The translations under genes were made by a program, and so were the position numbers. Below the pieces are notes generated by a model, which was not told the DNA's origin, did not search any database, and saw nothing but the letters and a program-made list of their open reading frames with translations. This document shows, piece after piece, positions 1 through 10,020 of a DNA stretch of 64,000 bases (its first letter is position 1; every line of letters starts with the position of its first letter). Origin of the DNA: Pelagibacterales bacterium SAG-MED19 (GTDB lineage: Bacteria; Pseudomonadota; Alphaproteobacteria; Pelagibacterales; Pelagibacteraceae); assembly GCA_014654035.1 (NCBI GenBank), contig JACWDQ010000002.1, positions 49,776 to 113,775 on the forward strand. The letters are read 5' to 3'.

Positions 1-39
1 AGTTCTTCTTTGAAAATAATTTTGCTTGAAATCTGCCAC
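1..39 (-). CDS. Partial start of an unrecognised gene downstream of thrS
   Basis: A GTG codon (37-39) directly follows the thrS stop on the same strand. It opens a frame that runs off the window and begins V/M-A-D-F-K-Q-N-Y-F-Q-R-R-T. The tight spacing after thrS fits an operon. Only 13 codons are visible, so no family can be named and the start is only probable. Confidence 0.35.
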   Translation of the reverse strand, partial: MADFKQNYFQRRT

Positions 40-1956
40 TTAATTTGATGGTGCTTTGTTTAAAGCAGAAAATGTTTTTAAAAATAAATTTAGTTCCATA
101 TTTTCTTGTTTATTAGAATCCAATCTTCTAATGGTTACTGAGTTACTGTCAACTTCTTTTTTACCACAAATTAATAAAAGGGGTATTTTAGCTAAAGAAT
201 GATCCCTTATTTTATAATTTAAATTATGGTTTTTTAAATCAACCATTGAGCTAATACCATTTTTTGAAATTTTATTTGCAACTTTAATAGCATAATCATT
301 AAAATCTTCTGAAATAGGTATAACAACTGTTTGAATAGGTGAAATCCAAAATGGAAACTTTCCAGCATAATGTTCAATTAAGATTCCGATAAATCTTTCA
401 AGAGAACCAAATAGTGCTCTATGTAACATAACGGGTACTTTTTTTGTTCCATCCTTATCAACATAGGAGGCATCTAATCTTCCAGGTAAATTTAAATCAA
501 CCTGTAAAGTTCCACACTGCCAATCTCTTCCAATTGCATCTCTTAAAACAAATTCAATTTTTGGACCATAAAATGCACCTTCACCCTTGTTAATACTATA
601 TTCAAGCTTAGATGCTTTAACTGCTTCAAGTAAAGAGGCTTCTGCTTTATCCCAAACTTCATCTTCCCCAACTCTTACTTCGGGTCTATCTGCATATTTA
701 AGAATTACATTTTCAAAACCTAAATCTTTATAAATATCCAAAATTAAATTGGTTACCTCTAAACACTCGCTTGTAATTTGATCTTCAGAACAAAATATGT
801 GAGCATCATCTTGAGTGAACGCTCTTACTCTTAATAAGCCATGCAATGCTCCAGATGGTTCATAACGATGCACTTTTCCAAATTCTGTGATACGCAAAGG
901 TAAATCTCGATAACTTTTTAAACCTTGATTAAATACCTGAATATGTCCAGGACAATTCATTGGTTTGATTGCAAATACTTTTTCGTCTGGCGTTTCTGAA
1001 GTATACATATTTTCTCCATATTTTTCCCAATGACCAGATTTTTCCCATAATTGTCTATCTAATATCTCTGGAGTGTTTACCTCTTTGTAACCAGCTGCAT
1101 CTTGCCTACTCCTCATGTAATTTATTAATTTTTGAAATAGAGCCCAGCCTTTCTCATGCCAAAAAACAGATCCTGGACTTTCCTCCCTAAAATGAAATAA
1201 ATCCATTTCTTTACCGAGTTTTCTATGATCCCTTTTTTCTGCTTCTTCAATTCTTTTTAAATAATTATCTAAATCCTTTTGCGAAGCCCACCCAGTACCA
1301 TATATTCTTTGAAGCATCTCATTTTTTGAATCTCCACGCCAGTAAGCTCCGGCTACTTTTGTTAATTTAAAATATTTACCAATTCTTCCCGTTGATAATA
1401 AATGAGGGCCTCTGCAAAGGTCATACCAATCACCGTGATAATAAATAGAAACTTCATTGTCTTCGGGGATCATGTCAACAAGTTCAACTTTATATTTTTC
1501 ACCAAGTTTAGAATAATGTTTTTTTGTTTCTTCTCGCTCCCAAACTTCTCTTCTAGTTTTTTCATCTTTTTCAATTATTTCTTTCATTTTAATCTCAATT
1601 TTTTCAAGATCTTTTGGAGTAAAAGGTTCTTCTCGATAAAAATCATAATAGAATCCATCTTTTATCGCTGGGCCAATGGCTAATTTTGTTCCTGGAAATA
1701 ATTCTTGAACAGCCATCGCCATTATATGAGTTGTATCGTGTCTAATTGCGTCAAGTCCTTCTGGATCTTTCGCAGTAAAAATTTTTACAGAGCTGTCTTT
1801 ATCGATAGGAAAATACAAATCTTTTAATTCTTCATTAACACTCATTATTAATGCTTGTTTAGCTAGAGATTTGCTTATTTTTTCAGCAACTTCTAATCCT
1901 GTAACCTTTTTTGAAAAATTTAATTTATTTCCATCTGGTAAAGTAATTATAGGCAT
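40..1956 (-). CDS. thrS: Threonyl-tRNA synthetase
   Basis: Class II synthetase that charges tRNA-Thr in the cytoplasm. At 638 aa it has the usual bacterial length. An N-terminal TGS domain covers about residues 1-61. The second additional (editing) domain has the HxxxH pair at 73-77 (HDTTH). The catalytic core carries KPMNCPGH with the zinc-binding Cys near residue 335, the motif 2 region with RITEFGKVHRYEPSG, and motif 3 (LFGSLERFIGILIEHY). A C-terminal anticodon-binding domain follows. The ATG directly abuts the stop of the upstream glycosyltransferase, so the two are probably co-transcribed. A very safe call. Confidence 0.98.
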   Translation of the reverse strand: MPIITLPDGNKLNFSKKVTGLEVAEKISKSLAKQALIMSVNEELKDLYFPIDKDSSVKIFTAKDPEGLDAIRHDTTHIMAMAVQELFPGTKLAIGPAIKDGFYYDFYREEPFTPKDLEKIEIKMKEIIEKDEKTRREVWEREETKKHYSKLGEKYKVELVDMIPEDNEVSIYYHGDWYDLCRGPHLLSTGRIGKYFKLTKVAGAYWRGDSKNEMLQRIYGTGWASQKDLDNYLKRIEEAEKRDHRKLGKEMDLFHFREESPGSVFWHEKGWALFQKLINYMRSRQDAAGYKEVNTPEILDRQLWEKSGHWEKYGENMYTSETPDEKVFAIKPMNCPGHIQVFNQGLKSYRDLPLRITEFGKVHRYEPSGALHGLLRVRAFTQDDAHIFCSEDQITSECLEVTNLILDIYKDLGFENVILKYADRPEVRVGEDEVWDKAEASLLEAVKASKLEYSINKGEGAFYGPKIEFVLRDAIGRDWQCGTLQVDLNLPGRLDASYVDKDGTKKVPVMLHRALFGSLERFIGILIEHYAGKFPFWISPIQTVVIPISEDFNDYAIKVANKISKNGISSMVDLKNHNLNYKIRDHSLAKIPLLLICGKKEVDSNSVTIRRLDSNKQENMELNLFLKTFSALNKAPSN

Positions 1957-3111
1957 TTAATTTAGTAATCTTTTATACTCTGAATAAGTAGAAAAACACA
2001 TTTTTTCAACATTAAATTTTTTTATTACGTTTTTTCTTCCTTCTTTTCCTATTAATTGAATAGACATTTCATCCATAGTTATTGTTTTTATAATCATTTT
2101 ACTCAAAGCAATTGGATCACCAGCTTCAAATAAAAAACCCGTCTTTTCATTGACAATTGTTTCATTTGATCCACCTATATTACTTGCAATTATCAATTTT
2201 TCCATAGACTGTGCTTCTACTGCAACCCTTCCAAATGCTTCGGGCTCTATTGAAGGAGAGATCACGATATCTGAAACTTTATATGCTAAAGCCATATCTT
2301 TACAATGATCTACAAATTTAATTTGATTTGTTAAACGATATTGCTCAGTTAGTCGTATTAATTTTTTTTTATATAAATCTCTACCTTGATCACTTCCTAA
2401 TATGACAACATGAAAAGCTTCGTAGCCTAACTCAATTTTTACCAAATTTATTGCCTCGATAAGTAATTGTTGTCCTTTCCAAGAGGTTAATCTTCCAGGC
2501 ATTAAAATAATTTTTTTTTCCTTATTAATTTCCCATTTTTTTAAAAGTTGTATCTCATCTGAGTCTAATTTTGTCGAAGGGTCGAAATAATCTACATTTA
2601 TTCCTCTAAAAATTACTAAAAATTTTTTTTTTAATCCTAAGAATTCAGAATAATTATCCTTTATGTGAGAAAAAATAAAATTTGATCCTGCTATAATTAA
2701 ATCTGATCTTACCATAACAGAATTATAAAATTTTTTTAACTTACCGCTAAAATTGTATGTACCATGGAAGGTGGTAACGAATTTTCTTCTAGTAAGTTTT
2801 GTAGCAAATAAACATGACCAAGCTGGTGCTCGACTCCTAGCATGAACTATTGAAATATTATAGAATAAAATAATTCCTATCAAAATTATTGTGTTTATAA
2901 ATATTAAAAGAGGGTTTTTACTATGAACTGGTAAACGGATTAATGTAACTTTTTCTTTATTAACATACTTTGTTAAATCCCCTCCACTAGTAACTATAAA
3001 AGATTTGCAATTATTTTCTGATAAATAATGGGCTATATCATAACACCCTGTTTCAGCTCCTCCATAACCTAATTTTGGGATGACTTGTAAAACTTTTATA
3101 TTAGACGACAT
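1957..3111 (-). CDS. Glycosyltransferase family 4 (GT-B fold)
   Basis: A 384-aa GT-B glycosyltransferase, probably cytoplasmic and membrane-associated, acting on cell-surface glycan or lipid precursors; donor and acceptor cannot be read from the sequence. The N-terminal half begins with VLQVIPKLGYGGAET, the usual glycine-rich acceptor-side motif. The C-terminal half has MPGRLTSWKGQQLLIEA and the EPEAFGRVAVEAQSM segment (E-x7-E type) that binds the nucleotide-sugar. Its stop touches the thrS ATG, so both may share a transcript. It is divergent from the hydrolase gene, with a 42-bp gap. Confidence 0.88.
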   Translation of the reverse strand: MSSNIKVLQVIPKLGYGGAETGCYDIAHYLSENNCKSFIVTSGGDLTKYVNKEKVTLIRLPVHSKNPLLIFINTIILIGIILFYNISIVHARSRAPAWSCLFATKLTRRKFVTTFHGTYNFSGKLKKFYNSVMVRSDLIIAGSNFIFSHIKDNYSEFLGLKKKFLVIFRGINVDYFDPSTKLDSDEIQLLKKWEINKEKKIILMPGRLTSWKGQQLLIEAINLVKIELGYEAFHVVILGSDQGRDLYKKKLIRLTEQYRLTNQIKFVDHCKDMALAYKVSDIVISPSIEPEAFGRVAVEAQSMEKLIIASNIGGSNETIVNEKTGFLFEAGDPIALSKMIIKTITMDEMSIQLIGKEGRKNVIKKFNVEKMCFSTYSEYKRLLN

Positions 3112-3153
3112 TAAATAAGATTATATAATAATAGATGAAACTAATAAACTTTA

Positions 3154-3901
3154 ATGAATAATTTCAATTATTTAAAAATAACAAAATTCAAAAAAATCAG
3201 ATATTTAAAATTTAATCAGAAAAACAGTATCTATATTGTTTTTTTGCATGGGTTTATGTCAGATTTGGAAGGAAAAAAACCTAAAACTTTTTTAAATTTT
3301 GCAAAAAAAAAACAAACTTGGCTTTCTTGCTTTAGAGTATTCTGGTCACGGTAAATCGTCTGGAAAATTTACAAATGGCAATATATCCATATGGACTAAG
3401 GAAACGAAAATATTAATTAAGAAAATAGTTAAAGATAATAAAATTATTCTAGTTGGCTCAAGTATGGGGGCGTGGATTTCTTTAAATCAATTTAAATTTT
3501 TTAAAAAAAAAATTATTGGTTTTTTAGGAATTGGTTCAGCTCCTGAATTTTTAGAAAATTTGATGTGGAATAAATTTTCCAAAAAAATGAAAAATGAGAT
3601 TAAAAAGAATGGAATAATTAATTTAAAACACGGTGATTATGAATATCCAATTACTTTACAATTGATTAAAGATGGAAGAGTTAACAAAGTTCTTAATAAA
3701 AAAATATATAATAATTTAAATGTAACCATGGTACATGGAAGTAAAGATAAATCTGTACCTGTAAGTTATTCAAAAAAAGTCTTAAAAGTATTTAAAAATT
3801 CTAAAAAAAAATTAGTAATAGTGAAAAATGGTGATCATAGTTTATCTTCACCAAAATGGCTAAAATTATTAAAAAAAGAATTGAAATTAATTATTAACTA
3901 A
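3154..3901 (+). CDS. Alpha/beta hydrolase, frameshifted in an A10 run
   Basis: Two overlapping frames together encode one alpha/beta hydrolase of about 248 aa. The first part holds the oxyanion-hole strand (FLHGFMSDLEG). The second holds the nucleophile elbow GSSMGAW, the acid region HGSKDKSVPV and the catalytic His in NGDHSLS. The frame breaks in the run of ten A at 3303-3312. Removing one A gives a continuous NFAKKNKLGFLALEYSGHG. Either the sequence has one extra A, the gene is recently broken, or transcriptional slippage restores it. The 3' end overlaps the gltB stop by 8 bp, convergently. Substrate unknown. Confidence 0.8.
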
Positions 3902-6900
3902 CTTTTTTTTCTCTAGGCTTGAGTGTTATTGGATTTTTAAGTTTATCTATCATTTCTTTTGGACAAACTTGAATAAAATTTTTAATCTCCTGATCAAAAT
4001 TTAAAATTATATTTTTTGATAATAACGAATTTGTTTCTTTAGAATGTTCTAAAACTAATTTTTTCAAACAATTTATCCAATATTCTGTTTCTATGGTCTG
4101 CCAAACAACTGATTCATTATTTACTTTTTTTTCAAATTCTTTTGATTTATCGTAAATAAATGCCATGCCTCCAGTCATACCAGCTGCAAAATTATCTCCT
4201 ACCTCTCCAAGAATTACAACTATCCCACCAGTCATATACTCACAACCATTTGAATCACATCCTTCAACTACTGTTGTTGCTCCAGAATTTCTTACTGCAA
4301 ACCTATCTCCTGCTTGACCTGCAGCAAAAAGTTTTCCAGAAGTTGCTCCATAAAGGACTGTATTTCCAATGATTGTATTTTCATTAGAAATTAAATTACT
4401 TTCATCAGAAAGTTTGATTGCGATAGTGGCACCTGATAATCCCTTTCCAACATAATCATTTGCATCTCCTTTTAGGCATAATTTTAAACCTTTGGCAGAA
4501 AAAGCACCAAAGGACTGTCCTGCAGAACCCTTGAAATTTAATGTAAGAAAATTTTCATCTAACTTTTCATAGCCATACTTTTTATAGAGATGATGTGAGA
4601 TTCTTGTACCAACTGCTCTATTAGTATTTTTAATAATAAATTCTTTTTCAATTTTTTCAGAATTGTCTAAAGATTTCTCTATTTCTGGCCAAATTTCTTG
4701 ATCCAATGTTTCTGGTACTTTGGTTATTTCCTGAGATTCACAATATCTTTTATTATTACCTGGATCTGCCTGAACAAACAAAGGATTTAAGTCTAAGTCA
4801 TCTAGATTTGGTGAAGCTTTATTAACTTGCATCATTAAATCTGTTCTTCCAATAATATCGTTTAATGATTTAAATCCTAATTCAGCTAAAATCTCTCTTA
4901 CTTCTGTTGCTATAAAAGTAAATAAATTAACAACTTTATCTGGAGTACCAGTGAATTTTTCTCTTAATTTTTCATCTTGAGTACAAACGCCAACTGGACA
5001 AGTATTTGAATGACATTGTCTCACCATTATACATCCCATTGCCACTAAAGCAGTTGTGGCAACTCCATATTCTTCTGCACCCATCATTGCAGCAATAACA
5101 ACATCTCTGCCAGTTTTAATGCCACCATCAGTTCTCAAGGTAACTTTGTGTCTTAAATTGTTTAACGTTAAGACTTGATTGGACTCTGTCAAACCCATCT
5201 CCCAAGGTATTCCAACATATTTCACACTAGTTTGCGGTGTTGCCCCTGTTCCTCCATTATGTCCTGAAATCAAAATAATATCTGCTTTCGCTTTAGCTAC
5301 ACCTGCTGCAATTGTTCCAATACCAGATGAAGCAACTAATTTAACACCAACTCTTGCCTTTGGGTTTATTTGTTTTAAGTCATAAATTAGCTGTGCAAGA
5401 TCTTCTATTGAATAAATATCATGATGCGGTGGTGGAGAAATTAATGTTACTCCTGGAGTAGAATGTCTTAATCTTGCTATTTCTTTTGTCACTTTAAAAC
5501 CTGGTAACTGACCACCTTCTCCTGGTTTTGCACCTTGAGCCATTTTGATTTCAATTTCGTTACAATTATTTAAATAATTAACAGTCACACCAAACCTGGC
5601 TGATGCAATTTGTTTCACTCTAGAATTTGCACTATCACCGCTATCCATTATTCTAAATCTTCTTTCATCTTCACCACCTTCACCACTGCAAGAAGCTCCT
5701 TTAATTCTATTCATTCCAACTGCTAGCGTTTCATGTGCTTCTTTAGATAGAGCGCCGTGAGACATGCTTCCACTGCCAAATCTTTTTAATATTTTTTCTA
5801 TTGGCTCAACCTCAGAAAGTTTTATCGATGGACCTAGTTTCTTTCTTCTAAAATCAATCAAATCTCTTAAATTAATTGGTGGTAAATTATATATACCCTC
5901 GGCGTATTTCTTATATGAATCATATGAATTTGAACCTACTGCACTCTGTAATAAATGAATGAGCCTTCCTTGGTATTGATGTGTCTCTCCATTTTTTCTA
6001 TATCTATAAATACCCCCAATTGGCAATATAGTTTCTGTACTTTCAAATGCTTCTTTATGAATTTCTCTTATTTTTTTTTCAATTCCAACCAAACCAATAC
6101 CTGAAATCTTTGATGTAACTCCAGGAAAATAGTCATCTACAATTGTTCTGCTTAATCCAACAGTTTCAAAATTACATCCACCTCTATAAGAACTTAATAC
6201 TGAAATTCCCATTTTAGACATAATCTTTAATAAACCAGCATTAACTGAATTTATATAGCGTTGTATACACTCGTCAAAACTAAATTGACCAAAAAGTTTT
6301 TTTTCATGTCGTTGATATAAACTGTCGAAAGCCAGATATGGATTTACAGTTGTTGCTCCTACTCCAATTAATGTAGCAAACGAGTGCGTATCTAGAGCTT
6401 CACCAGATTGAACATTAATAGAAACATATCCTCTTAATTTTTTTTGTATTAAAAATGTGTTTATAGCTCCAACACATAATGTCATTGGCATTGGTAATCT
6501 TTCAGAAGAAAGATTTTTGTCACTCAAAATTAATTGGGTAACTCCTTGTCTAACAGCAATTTCTGACTCTTTTTGAATTCTATTAATAGACTCTGCTAAA
6601 TTATCATTTTGTGAAAAAGAGCAATCAATTGTTATTGAATTTTTACCAAAAAAATTAATAAATTTATTAAATTGGGAATTTGATAGAACGGGACTATTTA
6701 AAACATAAATGTTCTCTTTTGTAAGAGTATCAAAATCAAGAATGTTACCCAAATTCCCGAATCTGGTTTTTAAACTCATGACTTTATTTTCCCTCAGTGA
6801 GTCAATTGGAGGATTTGTAACTTGACTAAAATTTTGTCTAAAAAAATGGTAAAGTGGTCTGTACTTATCCGATAACACCGCCAAGGGAGTATCATCACCC

Positions 6901-8399
6901 ATTGAACCTGTTGCTTCTTTTGCATCTTCTGCCATTGGGTGTAAAATAAGCTCTAAATCCTCCAAACTTATTCCGAAAGTATATTGTCTTCTTCTTAAAC
7001 TTTCTCCATCAAAACTATGTTTTTCATTGGCGATTGTTAATTTTTCATCTAAATCAATTATTTGAGAATTAAAATGTTTAAATTCTTTAGCCAGATAATC
7101 TTTTATTTGGCTATTTGAAAAAACTTTCCCTTTTTCGATTCTAACTCCAATTATTTCACCAGGACCTAATCTACCTTTAGTTAAGATTTTTTTTTCATTT
7201 AATTCTATCATACCTGTCTCTGAACCCGCAAAAAGCATCTTGTCTTTTGTTATGGCATATCTTAAAGGTCTTAGACCATTTCTATCATTTGCAGCTATAA
7301 CCCATTCATTGTCTGTGGCGGCAATAGCAGCAGGCCCGTCCCACGGTTCCATTGTGCTATTTAAAAAATTGAATAATTGTTGATGACTTTTTGATAATGT
7401 CTTATTTTTTTTGGACCATGCGTCAGGTACAAGCATCAATTTTGCTAAAGGTGCCGATTGACCTGATTTATTTAATAACTCAAATACGTTATCTAAGGCT
7501 GCTGAGTCAGAAACTCCTTTTTGTATTACTGGTTTTAAGTTTTTCACATCATCAAAAAGCGGGCTACTCATTTCTTGCTCGTGTACTTTCATCCAATTTT
7601 TGTTTCCTTTATAAGTATTTATTTCACCATTGTGTGCTATAGCTCTAAACGGTTGAGCTAAACTCCAGCTTGGTGCAGTATTGGTTGAAAATCTTTGATG
7701 AAAAATTGCATATCTTGAGACGAATCTCGTGTCTTTAAGATCTAAATAAAAGTCAGATATTGCCTCTGCCAAGTATAGTCCTTTATAAATTATAGATTTT
7801 GAGCTTATTGAGCAAATATAGAAATTGTTCAATGATGCATCAAAAGCTTTATTTTCAATTCTTTTTCTTGTTTCATAAATTTTTCTTTCCAAATTTTTAT
7901 CTAATAAATTTGGATTATTTGATTTAAATAGAACCTGTATAATTTCTGGCATTGTTTGAAGGGCTTTTTCACCCAAAACTTTTGGATTTACTGGCACTTG
8001 CCGCCAACCATATATACTAAAATTATTTTTGGTGAGTTCACTTTCAACAATTGTTTTGCAATTCTCTTGAGCTGAATAGTCGTTTCTAGGTAAAAAAATC
8101 ATTCCTACACAGATTTCAGAGCTATCATAATCGTGTCCTGTAACTTGTATCTTTTCGATAAAAAAATCTTTTGGAATTTCAACATGAATTCCAGCTCCAT
8201 CTCCTGTTTTACCGTCCGCATCAACAGCTCCTCTGTGCCAAACTGCCTTTAAAGCCTCAATTCCGTGTTCGACGATAGCTCTAGATTTTTTTCCTTCTGT
8301 TGATGCAATTAAACCAACTCCACAAGCATCATGCTCCATTTCTTTTGAGTAAACAAAATTTTTAGTTAATAATTCTAAGTTTTTTTTATAATTTTTCAT
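3894..8399 (-). CDS. gltB: Glutamate synthase large (alpha) subunit
   Basis: Transfers the amide of glutamine to 2-oxoglutarate to give two glutamates, with electrons from the GltD subunit. The 1501-aa length is normal. A short propeptide precedes Cys26 (DACGVGL), which becomes the N-terminal nucleophile of the class II amidotransferase domain. The central and FMN-binding synthase domains follow, with GGEDERRF and the 3Fe-4S cysteines in CIMVRQCHSNTCPVGVC. The C-terminal GXGXG beta-helix domain ends the protein. The ATG overlaps the gltD stop by one base (TAATG), so the two subunits are translationally coupled. Confidence 0.98.
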   Translation of the reverse strand: MKNYKKNLELLTKNFVYSKEMEHDACGVGLIASTEGKKSRAIVEHGIEALKAVWHRGAVDADGKTGDGAGIHVEIPKDFFIEKIQVTGHDYDSSEICVGMIFLPRNDYSAQENCKTIVESELTKNNFSIYGWRQVPVNPKVLGEKALQTMPEIIQVLFKSNNPNLLDKNLERKIYETRKRIENKAFDASLNNFYICSISSKSIIYKGLYLAEAISDFYLDLKDTRFVSRYAIFHQRFSTNTAPSWSLAQPFRAIAHNGEINTYKGNKNWMKVHEQEMSSPLFDDVKNLKPVIQKGVSDSAALDNVFELLNKSGQSAPLAKLMLVPDAWSKKNKTLSKSHQQLFNFLNSTMEPWDGPAAIAATDNEWVIAANDRNGLRPLRYAITKDKMLFAGSETGMIELNEKKILTKGRLGPGEIIGVRIEKGKVFSNSQIKDYLAKEFKHFNSQIIDLDEKLTIANEKHSFDGESLRRRQYTFGISLEDLELILHPMAEDAKEATGSMGDDTPLAVLSDKYRPLYHFFRQNFSQVTNPPIDSLRENKVMSLKTRFGNLGNILDFDTLTKENIYVLNSPVLSNSQFNKFINFFGKNSITIDCSFSQNDNLAESINRIQKESEIAVRQGVTQLILSDKNLSSERLPMPMTLCVGAINTFLIQKKLRGYVSINVQSGEALDTHSFATLIGVGATTVNPYLAFDSLYQRHEKKLFGQFSFDECIQRYINSVNAGLLKIMSKMGISVLSSYRGGCNFETVGLSRTIVDDYFPGVTSKISGIGLVGIEKKIREIHKEAFESTETILPIGGIYRYRKNGETHQYQGRLIHLLQSAVGSNSYDSYKKYAEGIYNLPPINLRDLIDFRRKKLGPSIKLSEVEPIEKILKRFGSGSMSHGALSKEAHETLAVGMNRIKGASCSGEGGEDERRFRIMDSGDSANSRVKQIASARFGVTVNYLNNCNEIEIKMAQGAKPGEGGQLPGFKVTKEIARLRHSTPGVTLISPPPHHDIYSIEDLAQLIYDLKQINPKARVGVKLVASSGIGTIAAGVAKAKADIILISGHNGGTGATPQTSVKYVGIPWEMGLTESNQVLTLNNLRHKVTLRTDGGIKTGRDVVIAAMMGAEEYGVATTALVAMGCIMVRQCHSNTCPVGVCTQDEKLREKFTGTPDKVVNLFTFIATEVREILAELGFKSLNDIIGRTDLMMQVNKASPNLDDLDLNPLFVQADPGNNKRYCESQEITKVPETLDQEIWPEIEKSLDNSEKIEKEFIIKNTNRAVGTRISHHLYKKYGYEKLDENFLTLNFKGSAGQSFGAFSAKGLKLCLKGDANDYVGKGLSGATIAIKLSDESNLISNENTIIGNTVLYGATSGKLFAAGQAGDRFAVRNSGATTVVEGCDSNGCEYMTGGIVVILGEVGDNFAAGMTGGMAFIYDKSKEFEKKVNNESVVWQTIETEYWINCLKKLVLEHSKETNSLLSKNIILNFDQEIKNFIQVCPKEMIDKLKNPITLKPREKKVS

Positions 8400-9838
8400 T
8401 ATGCTACTTTTGATTTTTTTGATTCAATGTTTTCTAAGTAAGCTTTCATAGCTGCAGCCGCATCTCTTCCATCTTTGATTGCCCATACTACCAATGAGGC
8501 ACCTCTAACAATATCTCCTGCAGCAAAAACTCCTTTTAAATTTGTTTCCATCGTGTCAAAATCAGTTTTTACTGTTCCCCATTTCGTGACTTGTAATTCT
8601 TTTGTATCAAATAAATGTGGAAGATTTTCTGGATCAAAACCAAGAGCCTTGATTACCATGTCAGCTTTAATTTCAAACTCTGATCCCTCTTTAATTTGAG
8701 GCCTTCTTCTACCTGAATCATCAGCTTCGCCCAGTTGAATTTGATCTACAATTAAATTTTCAATTTTATTTGTACCTTTAAGCTCTTTAGGGCTTGACAG
8801 CCATACGAATTCAACACCTTCCTCTTCCGCGTTAGCTACTTCTCGAGCTGATCCAGGCATATTTTCTTTATCTCTTCTGTAAAGACATTTAACTGATTTT
8901 GCTTTTTGCCTTACTGAAGTTCTAACACAATCCATAGCAGTATCACCACCACCAATGACAACAATATCTTTTCCTTCAGCATTTAATATACCTTTATCAA
9001 ATAACTTAACCTTGTCTCCTAAGCCTTTTCTGTTTGAAGCTGTCAAAAATTCCATAGCTGGAAAAATATTTTCCAAATCATTTCCAGGTAATTCTATTTC
9101 TCTAGGTTTATAAACTCCTGTAGCAATCAAAATTGCATCATGTTTTTTTCTCAACTGATCTAAAGTTGCATCTTTACCAACTTCGAAATTTTGAACAAAT
9201 TCTATCCCTCCGTCTTTTAAAAGCTTTGTTCTTCTTTGAACAACGTGTTTTTCTAATTTAAAATTTGGAATACCATAAATTAACAAACCACCTGCACGGT
9301 CGTAACGATCATAAACTGTAATTTTGTATCCATTTTTTCTTAATTGTTCTGCTGCTGCTAATCCTGCTGGTCCAGCTCCAATTATTCCAACACTTTGGTC
9401 TTTTTCAAATTTTACGTCAATTGGTTTTACCCACCCTTTTTCCCAAGCATTATCTGTTATATATTTTTCTACAGAACCAATAGTTACCGTTCCATAACCC
9501 GATTGTTCAATAACACAATTTCCTTCACAAAGGCGGTCTTGTGGACATATTCTTCCACATACCTCAGGCATATTGTTTGTACTCTGAGATAATTCATAAG
9601 CTTCTTTAAGCCTGCCTTCTGCAGTTAATTTTAGCCAATCTGGAATATTATTACTTAAAGGACAATGGACTTGGCAGAAAGGCACTCCACATTGAGAGCA
9701 TCTGCTAGATTGGTCCTGTGCACCTTGTTTAATAAAATCATCGTAAATTTCATTAAAATCTTCTTTTCTATTCCCAACATTTCTTTTAGGTGGAGTCTGT
9801 TGACCTATTTTTACAAATTTAAGCATTTTATCAGTCAT
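8399..9838 (-). CDS. gltD: Glutamate synthase small (beta) subunit
   Basis: An NADPH- and FAD-dependent oxidoreductase that passes electrons through Fe-S clusters to GltB. At 479 aa it shows two N-terminal cysteine clusters, CSQCGVPFCQVHCP near residues 45-60 and CGRICPQDRLCEGNC near 93-107. It has an FAD dinucleotide-binding motif (GAGPAGLAAAEQL, about 155) and an NADPH motif (GGGDTAMDCVR). It is the first gene of the gltD-gltB pair, whose order is reversed relative to E. coli gltBD. Its promoter should lie in the 182-bp region shared with uppP. Confidence 0.97.
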   Translation of the reverse strand: MTDKMLKFVKIGQQTPPKRNVGNRKEDFNEIYDDFIKQGAQDQSSRCSQCGVPFCQVHCPLSNNIPDWLKLTAEGRLKEAYELSQSTNNMPEVCGRICPQDRLCEGNCVIEQSGYGTVTIGSVEKYITDNAWEKGWVKPIDVKFEKDQSVGIIGAGPAGLAAAEQLRKNGYKITVYDRYDRAGGLLIYGIPNFKLEKHVVQRRTKLLKDGGIEFVQNFEVGKDATLDQLRKKHDAILIATGVYKPREIELPGNDLENIFPAMEFLTASNRKGLGDKVKLFDKGILNAEGKDIVVIGGGDTAMDCVRTSVRQKAKSVKCLYRRDKENMPGSAREVANAEEEGVEFVWLSSPKELKGTNKIENLIVDQIQLGEADDSGRRRPQIKEGSEFEIKADMVIKALGFDPENLPHLFDTKELQVTKWGTVKTDFDTMETNLKGVFAAGDIVRGASLVVWAIKDGRDAAAAMKAYLENIESKKSKVA

Positions 9839-9906
9839 TTTTTTTTTGAATCAGGATAAAATATACATTGTTTTTATTAGTAAAAGAATTATTTAGGTCA
9901 ATACTT

Positions 9907-9947
9907 ATTACCTATATTTTAATAAAATTACCTTAAAATATAGTAAT
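9907..9947. promoter_or_regulatory. Inverted repeat in the gltD/uppP divergent region
   Basis: An 11-bp perfect inverted repeat, CTATATTTTAA (9912-9922) and TTAAAATATAG (9933-9943), surrounds a 10-nt loop. It is extended by four more pairs (ATTA/TAAT) after a single bulged C. It sits about 70 bp upstream of both gltD and uppP. It could be an operator or an A+T hairpin. No U-tract follows, so a terminator is unlikely. The role is inferred from position only. Confidence 0.4.
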
Positions 9948-10020
9948 TTTGATTTTTGCATATCTATTATGATTAAATGGAATTGTTTTAAAAGGATATT
10001 TTTTAAGTTACGACACTTAT

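Noticed and set aside
969-1683. Plus-strand frames inside thrS
   Set aside because: Antisense shadows of a well-conserved synthetase gene; no ribosome site and no recognisable domain.
9395-9859. Plus-strand frames opposite gltD
   Set aside because: They are fully antisense to conserved GltD motifs and have no family features.
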